From contig CALFNN010000011.1 of the NCBI GenBank assembly GCA_937902925.1, positions 111,512-175,511 of the forward strand: a stretch of 64,000 bases of DNA, read 5' to 3'. The stretch is from an uncultured Opitutaceae bacterium. GTDB lineage: Bacteria > Verrucomicrobiota > Verrucomicrobiia > Opitutales > Opitutaceae. Shown here piece by piece: positions 52,458 through 60,210 of the stretch (the stretch's first letter is position 1; each line of letters starts with the position of its first letter). A program made the position numbers and the translations under genes. Under the pieces are notes generated by a model. The model was not told where the DNA came from. It ran no database searches and saw only the letters and a list, made by a program, of their open reading frames with translations.

Positions 52458-53233
52458 TGGTCAGCGAACGCCCGATGACACCGCTCGAACCCAACACCCA
52501 ACTCAAGTATCCCTCGCTGGTGAAGGAAACCCACGACGCCCTGAGCGCCCTGCTCTTCCCTAATCTACCCGGATGCGCCGGACGCACGGAATTGATGGCC
52601 CGCCTGCTGGGCACCGGCATCAGCGAAGCGATGCATGTTCTGAATGGACTGCACGCCGCGATTGGCGACGCCGGCGACGTGTGCGAATTTGGTGTCGCGC
52701 AAGGTGCGACCTCCGCCCTGCTGGCCAACGAAATTCGCGCCACGGGCAAGCATCTCTGGCTCTACGATTCGTTTTCCGGCCTGCCCAAGCCCTCGCCGAA
52801 GGATCAGTTGAAAGACGATATCTTCGGGCTTGGAAGCATCGACAAATACGAAGGCGAGATGCGCTGCGACGCGATGGAAGTCCAAATGCGTCTCGCCGCC
52901 ATCGGCTTCCCGGCGGAGCGCTGCCACCTGCGCGCCGGACTCGTGCACGAATCGCTGCAGGAAGGCACGGGGCCGGCCGAGGTTTGCTTCGCCTACGTCG
53001 ACTTCGATTTCTACGAACCCATCGCCCATGCGCTTGCCTATTTGGACCGCCACCTCTCGCCGCACGGACGAATCGTCGTCGATGACTACGACTTCTTCTC
53101 GACCGGGGCAAAGACGGCTGTCGACGAATTTGTCCAGCATCACCCTGGACGCTACGAATTGAGCATGCCGCAGACCTTCGCCGGTAAATTCTGCCTGCTG
53201 CGCCGCAAGTCCGTTAACTTGATGGGCACCTGA
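52454..53233 (+). CDS. TylF/MycF-family (macrocin O-methyltransferase-like) methyltransferase
   Basis: 259 aa. Family blocks: DVCEFGVAQGATSALLA (~residues 76-92), LWLYDSFSGLPKPSPKDQ (~99-116), and the metal-binding CFAYVDFDFYEP and GRIVVDDYDFFSTGAKTAVD. These enzymes O-methylate sugars using SAM and a divalent metal. The ATG overlaps the preceding stop; it is the last gene of the tightly coupled run that starts at 45059. Confidence 0.9.
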   Translation: MMVSERPMTPLEPNTQLKYPSLVKETHDALSALLFPNLPGCAGRTELMARLLGTGISEAMHVLNGLHAAIGDAGDVCEFGVAQGATSALLANEIRATGKHLWLYDSFSGLPKPSPKDQLKDDIFGLGSIDKYEGEMRCDAMEVQMRLAAIGFPAERCHLRAGLVHESLQEGTGPAEVCFAYVDFDFYEPIAHALAYLDRHLSPHGRIVVDDYDFFSTGAKTAVDEFVQHHPGRYELSMPQTFAGKFCLLRRKSVNLMGT

Positions 53234-53242
53234 CCCGCCAAC

Positions 53243-53845
53243 ATGCCAGCATTCCTTCACGTCGGCTGTGGTCGCGCAACCAAGAGCAGCGTCATCGACC
53301 ATTTTCGCGGGGCAGAGTGGCGCGAGATCCGTCTGGATATCGACGCGACGGTGCGTCCGGACATCGTCGGAACGATGACTGATATGTCGGCGGTTCCAAC
53401 GGAGAGCGTGGATGCAGTTTACTCCTCCCATAATATCGAGCATCTATACGCCCATGAAGTGGAAGTTGCCCTGAAAGAGTTCCTACGCGTCCTCACCCCA
53501 AATGGATTCGCGGTCATTACCTGTCCTGACTTACAGGCAACATGCCGGCTGGTAGCCGAAGGCCGCCTTCTGACGCCCGCTTACGTTTCTCCCGCTGGCC
53601 CGATTTCGGCGCTCGACATCATTTACGGGTTTCGCCCGGCCATCCGAGGTGGCAATCACTTTATGGCTCACCGTTGCGGGTTCACCCTCGAGGTGCTCCT
53701 AAGCACTCTCAAGGCGGCAGGCTTCGGTTCAGCCGGCGGATTCTCCCATCCGGCGGCCTTCGCATTGTGGGCTGTGTGCCGGAAGGACCGGATTCGCGAC
53801 GAAGATATGGAACAGTTCACGCGAAGTGTTTTGACGCTGAGCTAA
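53243..53845 (+). CDS. SAM-dependent methyltransferase
   Basis: 200 aa. HVGCGRATKSSV replaces the usual GxGxG loop at the N-terminus; SSHNIEHLYAHEVEVALKEF and LTPNGFAVITCPD match motifs II-III of class I methyltransferases in polysaccharide clusters. The domain starts directly at the SAM loop, so the protein is short but probably complete. Codon use here is less GC-rich than in the genes before it. Confidence 0.82.
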   Translation: MPAFLHVGCGRATKSSVIDHFRGAEWREIRLDIDATVRPDIVGTMTDMSAVPTESVDAVYSSHNIEHLYAHEVEVALKEFLRVLTPNGFAVITCPDLQATCRLVAEGRLLTPAYVSPAGPISALDIIYGFRPAIRGGNHFMAHRCGFTLEVLLSTLKAAGFGSAGGFSHPAAFALWAVCRKDRIRDEDMEQFTRSVLTLS

Positions 53846-53869
53846 AAAGTGCGGAGTGCGTTCACGATC

Positions 53870-54535
53870 ATGGAATCCTGGCAACAGCCCACCCTGGCCG
53901 GCTTTCTCGAACGGCTGCCACGCTACCGAATCGATTTCACCACCGTGATCGACGTCGGTGCCTCCAACGGCATGTGGACACGCGAGATGATCGCCCGCTT
54001 TCCCGACCGCGACTATTTTCTCGTGGAGGCGCGGACCGAACACGAACCCGCACTCAAGGCATTGGTCGCGGAGCGGTCACGCGTCCGCTATGCGATTTGC
54101 GCCGCGGCCGACCAGCCCGGCGAAGTTCACTTCCACGCGGGCGACCTGTTTGGCGGACTGGCGGCTCATCAGCCATTTTCCGAACACGACATCGTGGTGC
54201 CCGCCCGCACCCTCGACGAAATCGCCGCGACGCACCGTCTGAAGCCGCCGTTTTTTATCAAACTCGATACCCATGGATTCGAAGAACAAATCCTGGCCGG
54301 CGGAGCGTCCGTGCTCGCGCAAACCTCGCTCGCCGTGATCGAGGCCTACAACCACCGCATGGGGTTCGCCAACCTGCTGTTCAACGAACTCTGCACCCAC
54401 ATGGCAAATCGCGGGTTTCGATGCATCGACCTGTTCGACCCGCTCTATCGCCCGCATGACGGGGCGTTCTGGCAGGCGGATATGGCTTTCGCTCGGGCGG
54501 ACTGGCCCGGCTTCCAGCATCCCTCCTATCTCTGA
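53870..54535 (+). CDS. FkbM-family methyltransferase
   Basis: 221 aa from ATG 53870 (a GTG at 53849 is possible). Class I methyltransferase with VIDVGASNGMWTREMIARFP (~residues 25-44), VEARTEHEPALKAL, and the FkbM hallmark FFIKLDTHGFEEQILAGG (~128-145). FkbM-like enzymes O-methylate sugars or polyketides. It is the last plus-strand gene of the glycan cluster and converges with a GT2 gene 34 bases away. Confidence 0.88.
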   Translation: MESWQQPTLAGFLERLPRYRIDFTTVIDVGASNGMWTREMIARFPDRDYFLVEARTEHEPALKALVAERSRVRYAICAAADQPGEVHFHAGDLFGGLAAHQPFSEHDIVVPARTLDEIAATHRLKPPFFIKLDTHGFEEQILAGGASVLAQTSLAVIEAYNHRMGFANLLFNELCTHMANRGFRCIDLFDPLYRPHDGAFWQADMAFARADWPGFQHPSYL

Positions 54536-54568
54536 TCGAATGCGCGCGATTGCCGTTCAACAGCCGCG

Positions 54569-55438
54569 TCACGCCCGCCACTGTCCGGCCCGGAAAAAAA
54601 GCGGACCGCCTAGCCGACGCCGCCACAGGATATATGGCCACCACGCGAGACGGTAAAGGCGCTGCTCCCTTTTCCCCGGAAGCAAACGCCATCCACCTCC
54701 CTTTTCATCGCGAAGATAGCGAAGATACTGCTCCCACCAATTCCGCCCGCAGTAGCCGAGGTGCCGAAGCTGGAGGTCACGAATCTGCCGAAAAATCTCA
54801 CCGCGCAACCGCTGCGACTTCGCGTCTGCGTGCTCCCGCGCGCAAGCCCACTCCTCGTCGACGAAAAGAAATTTCGCCCCGCCGCGCATCACGCGAATCC
54901 AGAATTCGTAGTCCAGGGTGTGGTCAAAGTCAGTCGAGAAATCGCCAAATCGATCGTGCAACGACCGTCGCCAAAACGCCGCCGGCTGGCTGATGAAACA
55001 GTGCTGCACGAAAACCTCCCGATCGAACGGCCTCGTCGGAAACGGCCGCAGCACGCGACCCACCGCATCGATGATCGACGCCCGCCCGTAAACCACATCC
55101 ACCTCCGGGTGAACCTGCAAGGCCCTCGCCGCCGACGCCACGGCGCCCGGTCGCAGGATGTCGTCACTGTTCAGGAACCCGACGATTTCTCCTGCGGTCC
55201 GCCGCAGCCCTTTGTTGATGGCGTCGGCCTGTCCGCCGTCTGGTTCACTCTGCCATTTTAGTCGCCTCCCCAGTCCGTTAAGAATGTCCACCGAGCCGTC
55301 GGTCGATCCGCCGTCGACAACCAAGTATTCGAGCGCCGCGTAATGCTGTCGCACGACGCTCTCGACGCAGTCGCGCAGGAACGTGCTCTGCTGAAACGAA
55401 GGAGTAACGATCGAAACCGGAGGGGAAGCAGCGCCCAT
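54569..55438 (-). CDS. GT2-family glycosyltransferase
   Basis: 289 aa. GT-A fold: VSIVTPSFQQSTFLRDCVES (~residues 8-27), EYLVVDGGSTDGSVDIL (~37-53), DGGQADAINKGLRRTAGEIV and the metal motif FLNSDDILRPGA (~88-99). A basic C-terminal tail follows DLQLRHLGYCGRNWWEQYLR. It is similar in order of motifs to the gene at 51495-52457. It is the last gene of the minus-strand group that starts at 63951, although separate promoters are likely. Confidence 0.92.
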   Translation of the reverse strand: MGAASPPVSIVTPSFQQSTFLRDCVESVVRQHYAALEYLVVDGGSTDGSVDILNGLGRRLKWQSEPDGGQADAINKGLRRTAGEIVGFLNSDDILRPGAVASAARALQVHPEVDVVYGRASIIDAVGRVLRPFPTRPFDREVFVQHCFISQPAAFWRRSLHDRFGDFSTDFDHTLDYEFWIRVMRGGAKFLFVDEEWACAREHADAKSQRLRGEIFRQIRDLQLRHLGYCGRNWWEQYLRYLRDEKGGGWRLLPGKREQRLYRLAWWPYILWRRRLGGPLFFRAGQWRA

Positions 55439-55561
55439 GGTGGAAACGTTCTAGAGGCCCCAAACATCGAAGCCATCTGAATCACAAATGAATCCCTCGA
55501 TGCCTCAGAAGCACAGCCCTCTTCCCAGTCGACGGGCCCGACGAGCGAGCCAGCGCAAAGG

Positions 55562-56002
55562 TCAGAGACCTGGCTGCACGACGAACTCGTGCAGTTCGCG
55601 TGAGCGCGCCTTGAACCACTCCAGTTCAGACTCCGACTCGCCCGCGATCTCTGCGGCGGCCCACAGTCGCCGATAAAGATTACCCTCGGCAGCGACCGAT
55701 TCCCACGTCCCGCAAAGTTGCGCCTGCAAGTTGTCGAGCACGCCGCTGAACTTAGACCGGTTGTCCGCCTCGATCAACGGCCGCCACACACCTTCGTGCA
55801 GGCCATAGCCAAACCAGAACATCTCCTGATGCCAGTAGTAGCCGAGCCAAGAAAGTCTGCCCAACTCTGAGCCACCAATCCACTGAATCCCAGTCGTCAA
55901 TTTCCCCATCTGGCTCTCATGGAAAGCGCGCAGGACTTGCAAGGCCTGCAACCAGCGCTGCTCGCGGCCGAGAAACTGTTGGAGAATTTGCGCGTCGCTC
56001 AT
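55562..56002 (-). CDS. Hypothetical aromatic-rich protein
   Basis: 146 aa from MSDAQILQQF; the frame is open to 56047 with a Phe/Tyr-rich extension. It contains many Trp/Tyr residues (WLGYYWHQEMFWFGYGLHEG) and charged helical stretches at both ends. No signal peptide, no membrane helix and no recognised motif. It lies between a GT2 gene and a PKMT-like methyltransferase gene; a role in the same surface-modification module is only suggested by position. Confidence 0.55.
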   Translation of the reverse strand: MSDAQILQQFLGREQRWLQALQVLRAFHESQMGKLTTGIQWIGGSELGRLSWLGYYWHQEMFWFGYGLHEGVWRPLIEADNRSKFSGVLDNLQAQLCGTWESVAAEGNLYRRLWAAAEIAGESESELEWFKARSRELHEFVVQPGL

Positions 56003-56163
56003 TGAGAACCGATAGTTAAACACACGTATGACCGAAAACAAAACCATTCAGTGAAAGGGTTGAAAAGGCCTTTCTCTCCCGCATGATGGCACCAAAAACA
56101 AAGCCCAATGCGCGCCAGCCACGCGCCGGAACCCACCAACGTCTGCTTCGCCTGATCGATCTT

Positions 56164-57771
56164 CTATGGCGCCAAGAACCCGCCGTTTGCGAGCGAGGTC
56201 AAGGCCGTGTCCACCACGGGGCCTAGCGATGCCCGGATTTTGGCCAAGTCGGTCACTTTGGCCGGACCTTCGTTGACCTGAAGCTTGCCCTCGTTGACCC
56301 GCGCAACCAATTCCGAGAGGATTTCATCGCGGGCGCGCGTGCCGTCGCAGGCCGCGATCACGTAACGCGAGGCTGCGTCAGCCGACACTCCTTGATGGAT
56401 GCGATTGGTGACAAGGCGCGAGTGCACGGCTTGATATCGCATCAGTGCGCTTACCTGCGGTTTTTCCGGCACGCCGGCTCGAACCTTCACTGGCTTGGCA
56501 TAAAGGTCCAAGATTCCCTTCGCGACGAGGTTCATCAAGTTATTCTGGAGCGTCACGTCATCGACTTCATCGCGATTCGGGGGGAGTTCGCCCAAGAAGG
56601 CGCGCGACCGCGAACGAGCAGCATCGAGGAGGTCCTGGAATGATATCGCCGAAACACCCCTCGTTTCCAGCAACGTCCAAAGCGCCGCCTTGACGAAGGC
56701 GTCGGAACTGGAGACTTGCGCACCATTCGCCGCCGAAAACCCGACCGCCACGCCGGGCACCAGTTCGATCGGGCCGGTGGCGTTCAGCAGAGACGAACGG
56801 AAGGCAAACTGTTTGAGGCTCGCTGGAGTGATGTTGCGCCGGATGCCGACATTCGCCCGGCATAACAACGTTTGGCGAAAGGTGCGGTTCCGAATAAAAT
56901 CCATGTATTGTTCCTGAGCCACGATCTGATTGTTCAGTCGTCCCAGCGTCTCACGAACCTTGTCGGAAAAGTTCGCGGCGAGCATATCGGCGATATTCGG
57001 TTCGCTCAAATACTGGACGCCATGGCGGGCGGCCCGCTCGACGAACTCGTGGAAATAGAAGGGTGTGTTCTCCTCCTCCAGAATATCGTGAAGCAAAAAA
57101 TTGTCGGCCTGATTTTTCATCTGGCCCAGTTCGCTTTGGAGCAGCAAGCCGTAAGCATTGTTCTCGGTCGGCACCGAGTCCGCCAAAAATCCCAGCAGCG
57201 CGCGAGCCTGTTGCACCTTCGTCGGTGCGTCGCTGAAACTCTTGGTGTGGAATAGCATCATGTCCCGAAGCGAACGCTTCATGTTCCAACCGGGAAGGGC
57301 ATTGTAGCTGATGTAGGCGACGCCATTCTCGGTCAGGTGCTCGGCACAAATCGCCAGGATTCGTTCCCGCACCGGCTCCGGAACCCACGAAAACACGCCA
57401 TGGGCTATGATGTAGTCGAATCGGCCCTCCGATGCCGGAAAATCCAGTATATCCTGGTGGCGCAACTCGACGTTCTTCAGCCCCGCTCCCTCGATCCCCC
57501 GCTTTCCGGCTGCAATCTGGATCTGGGAGGAATCCAAGCCCAAGAACATCGCGCCGGGCGCCTGTTCAGCCATCGGCAGCAAATTGGCTCCGTCTGCACA
57601 ACCAAGCTCCAAAATCCGCGCTTTGGCCGGATCGGGGGCCTGCACACCAAACAGGTGAGCCATCGCCGCCAGCCGGTTGGGATGCGTCTGGGGAAATGGC
57701 TTGGAGGGATAAGGCGTCTCATCGTAGGCCGTGGCGCCCTTGGAATTGGAGGAGATCTCGGGAGTCGACAT
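56164..57771 (-). CDS. PKMT-type methyltransferase with regulatory domain
   Basis: 535 aa from MSTPEIS. An N-terminal class I methyltransferase domain (RILELGCADGANLLPMAEQA ~50-69, FDYIIAHGVFSWVPEPVRER, AYISYNALPGWNMKRSLRDM) is followed by a 'methyltransferase regulatory domain' (~220-310, with FYFHEFVERAARHGVQYLSE) and a long C-terminal helical domain. This is the layout of rickettsial protein lysine methyltransferases, which methylate outer-membrane protein OmpB; the family is also widespread near surface-protein genes. Here it lies two genes from a giant S-layer-like protein. The in-frame ATG at 57840 is less likely. Confidence 0.85.
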   Translation of the reverse strand: MSTPEISSNSKGATAYDETPYPSKPFPQTHPNRLAAMAHLFGVQAPDPAKARILELGCADGANLLPMAEQAPGAMFLGLDSSQIQIAAGKRGIEGAGLKNVELRHQDILDFPASEGRFDYIIAHGVFSWVPEPVRERILAICAEHLTENGVAYISYNALPGWNMKRSLRDMMLFHTKSFSDAPTKVQQARALLGFLADSVPTENNAYGLLLQSELGQMKNQADNFLLHDILEEENTPFYFHEFVERAARHGVQYLSEPNIADMLAANFSDKVRETLGRLNNQIVAQEQYMDFIRNRTFRQTLLCRANVGIRRNITPASLKQFAFRSSLLNATGPIELVPGVAVGFSAANGAQVSSSDAFVKAALWTLLETRGVSAISFQDLLDAARSRSRAFLGELPPNRDEVDDVTLQNNLMNLVAKGILDLYAKPVKVRAGVPEKPQVSALMRYQAVHSRLVTNRIHQGVSADAASRYVIAACDGTRARDEILSELVARVNEGKLQVNEGPAKVTDLAKIRASLGPVVDTALTSLANGGFLAP

Positions 57772-58024
57772 GACGCTTAAAAATTGGGTGCGAGGACGCT
57801 GGTGTAAAGCGGGATTCCAATCGGTCGGATGCGCCTGCATCCTGGTCTTTCAATCGTTGAAGTATGAGACCATGAATGCCCCCGTGTAGTCTGCTGGGCT
57901 GAATTTTGAAATGGCGACGCTGGCAAAGTAATCCACGTAGGGCACCCAATTCGAGATCTATTACCATGCTCGCGAACAACCGAATAATCCGCTGTGCGTG
58001 CACTGATCGCGCTCGACAGTCCCT

Positions 58025-59953
58025 TCAGTTCGCAGCTTTTCGAATGTTTGATCCCTCATCGCGCCATCGCGCCCACATGCCACGCAAGGCGGTTTCGAAA
58101 TTGCGGGAAAATCGCTGGGCATCAAGAAGCGGCGAAGCCACGAGCTGTTGGCGAAGCGCGCCACGGAGTTCCGCCAAACGCGGCAGGCTGCTGGCATGAG
58201 ACGCCGCCCGGATAACATAGTCCTCCGGGCCATTGGCAATCCAGTCATGCAGCCCAGCGTTGATCAGCAGTCCGAGCCCTTGACGCGATAGAAAGTTCTT
58301 ACCCGCCAAGGTTAGCACCGGCACGCCCATCCAGAGAGCCTCAATACTGGTTGTGATTCCAGGATAGGGAAATGGGTCGAGGGCAATGTCCACGCGCCCA
58401 TAAGTTGAAAGCAGTTCCAGTCGTGGCGCCGAGCCTTCGAGAATCAGCCGTCCGGCATCGATGCCGTGCGAGGCAAACCGTTCAGCAGCGTGTTCGCGGG
58501 ATTTTTGCTCATTCAGCTGCGCAGTCTTGAGAAAAAGGCGACTTCCGGGCACCGTCGTTAGAATTTTCGCCCAGAGCGCGACTACCGCGTCGTTAATTTT
58601 GGCCAGATTATTGAAAGAACCAAACGTGACGTATCCGTTGGCAATCGCTGGGGTCGCCGAAGTGGGCAAATCGGCATCCGGCGGGCTGAAACACAGATAA
58701 CTTTCCGGCAGGCGCCAGATTTTTTCGGTGAAATTCGGCTCGTCGCTCTCGGGCAAGGTCCATCGATCAGCGATAAGGTAATCCATGGCGGCAACCCCGG
58801 TGGTGCCCAAATAGCCGATCCAACTGGCCTGCACCGGCGCGGGCTTCCATGCAAAAATTGGCAGTCGGTTGTGCGCCGTGTGTCCCGCGAGATCCAAGAG
58901 GATGTCAATGCCGTCTCCGTAAATTCGTTGGGCCAGTGTTTCGTCCGAAAACCCCACGACCGACTGCCAGCTGCGACAGCAGGCTTTGATCCTGTTCGTC
59001 ACAGCGTCATTACAGGAACGGCTGGAATACGCGAAAAACTCCAACCGGTCAAAGGGTCGGCCGACCAGCGTAGCCAGCACATTTTCCAGGAAGTAGCCCA
59101 CCGGGTGTTGGCAAAAGTCTCCCGAAACCAAACCGATCCGCAAGCGACGACCGGATTGGGACTCCTTAACGTTAGGCCATCTTGCATAAGGCCGGACTGC
59201 CCGGGTGACCAGCTCGCCAAAGCGCAGTGCTTCACCCAGCAACTGTGAAGCAGGCTGATCCGATTGGTAGTTCTGTGCAAAAAGAAGATTGCTGTGGACC
59301 AACGCAAAATCGGGCTTGATCGCCAGTGCCCGTCGATAGCACGCCACTGCGGCATCGAGTTGACCGAGGTCTTTCAATGCGCATCCCAGATTGTTGTGCG
59401 CCTCTGCATAGTCCGGCCTGATTTCCAGCGCACGGCGACAGCTCACGACCGCATCATCGGTTCGGCCAAGTTCTTTCAGGGCGTTGCCCAGATTGCTGTG
59501 CGCCTCAAAGTAATCGGGCTTGATCTCCAGCGCCCGACGGTAGCTCGCAACGGCTTCGGCGAGTTGCCCAAGGTCTGCCAAGGCGTTGCCCAGATTGCTA
59601 TGCGCTTCGGCAAACGCCGGCCTGATCTCCAGCGCGCGGCGGGCACAGTCTACGGCCTCCCTCAGCTGACCCAAATCCCTCAGTGTCGCCCCAAGGTTGT
59701 TGTGCGCCTCGGCATCATCGGGCTGCAATGCTACCGCCTTTTGCATGGGTGCCAGCGCGTCCGCGTTCCGCCCTAATTGCCGCAGTGATGCTCCCAATAC
59801 CTTCCAGCCAAATGGATGCCAGGGAAGGCGCGTCGTCATGGCTGCGGCGGCAGTTGTTGCCTCCGAGAATCGCGCCGCGGCGAACAGAGCGATCAGCGCG
59901 GTCACATCGTCAGAGCTGGGGTTTTCCCGGGGGTTTATTTTGGGGTGTGCCAT
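58025..59953 (-). CDS. TPR-containing O-GlcNAc-transferase-like (GT41) glycosyltransferase
   Basis: 642 aa from MAHPKINPRE. Residues 47-216 form five tandem 34-residue TPR units (consensus AEAHNNLGxALxDLGQLxEA). The C-terminal catalytic part matches GT41/SPINDLY: RIGLVSGDFCQHPVGYFLEN, DILLDLAGHTAHNRL, PVQASWIGYLGTTG, YVTFGSFNNLAKIND and DPFPYPGITTSIEALWMGVP. These enzymes add sugars to Ser/Thr of proteins. It lies just downstream, on the same strand, of the giant Ser/Thr-rich surface protein but after a strong terminator, so it has its own promoter within 59954-60110. The surface protein is the obvious candidate target (inference). Confidence 0.9.
   Translation of the reverse strand: MAHPKINPRENPSSDDVTALIALFAAARFSEATTAAAAMTTRLPWHPFGWKVLGASLRQLGRNADALAPMQKAVALQPDDAEAHNNLGATLRDLGQLREAVDCARRALEIRPAFAEAHSNLGNALADLGQLAEAVASYRRALEIKPDYFEAHSNLGNALKELGRTDDAVVSCRRALEIRPDYAEAHNNLGCALKDLGQLDAAVACYRRALAIKPDFALVHSNLLFAQNYQSDQPASQLLGEALRFGELVTRAVRPYARWPNVKESQSGRRLRIGLVSGDFCQHPVGYFLENVLATLVGRPFDRLEFFAYSSRSCNDAVTNRIKACCRSWQSVVGFSDETLAQRIYGDGIDILLDLAGHTAHNRLPIFAWKPAPVQASWIGYLGTTGVAAMDYLIADRWTLPESDEPNFTEKIWRLPESYLCFSPPDADLPTSATPAIANGYVTFGSFNNLAKINDAVVALWAKILTTVPGSRLFLKTAQLNEQKSREHAAERFASHGIDAGRLILEGSAPRLELLSTYGRVDIALDPFPYPGITTSIEALWMGVPVLTLAGKNFLSRQGLGLLINAGLHDWIANGPEDYVIRAASHASSLPRLAELRGALRQQLVASPLLDAQRFSRNFETALRGMWARWRDEGSNIRKAAN
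59306..59815 (-). repeat. Five tandem 102-base TPR-coding repeats
   Basis: DNA encoding TPR units 1-5 of the GT41-like protein. Units 2-5 are close in sequence at both DNA and protein level, so the array may expand or contract by recombination. Confidence 0.8.
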
Positions 59954-60109
59954 TACGATGCGTGCACGCGCGCTCCATTCGGCAAATTCTAAAGGCAGTT
60001 GATCGGTCCGCGATTGAGGCTCTCGCGCTTTCTCAATGGACGTTGGCCAGCAGCGACTCGGGCACAAGATGGAAGCATCAGGGCCGCTGCGTCATTCGCG
60101 ACCACTGCA

Positions 60110-60149
60110 ATAAAAAAAGCCCCGTCCCCCTTTGCGGGGAACGGGGCTT
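60110..60149 (-). terminator. Strong intrinsic terminator of the giant surface-protein gene
   Basis: On the minus strand a long GC-rich stem (AAGCCCCGTTCCCC paired with GGGGACGGGGCTT, one bulge) is followed by a run of seven T residues. It begins about 60 bases after the stop of the surface-protein gene. This is the best terminator in the window and fits a highly expressed gene. Confidence 0.92.
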
Positions 60150-60210
60150 GAGGATTTTCAACTCGGGCTGGATGTCCCGATGGCGGAACGCCGACCCCAA
60201 GTTGTCGTGC

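Noticed and set aside
57772..58024. Possible small gene or RNA between the PKMT-like and GT41-like genes
   Set aside because: Short frames here have no coding character, and I see no tRNA-like or strongly structured element.
59306..59815. CRISPR-like repeat array
   Set aside because: The periodic 102-base repeats encode TPR units in frame, with no spacers.
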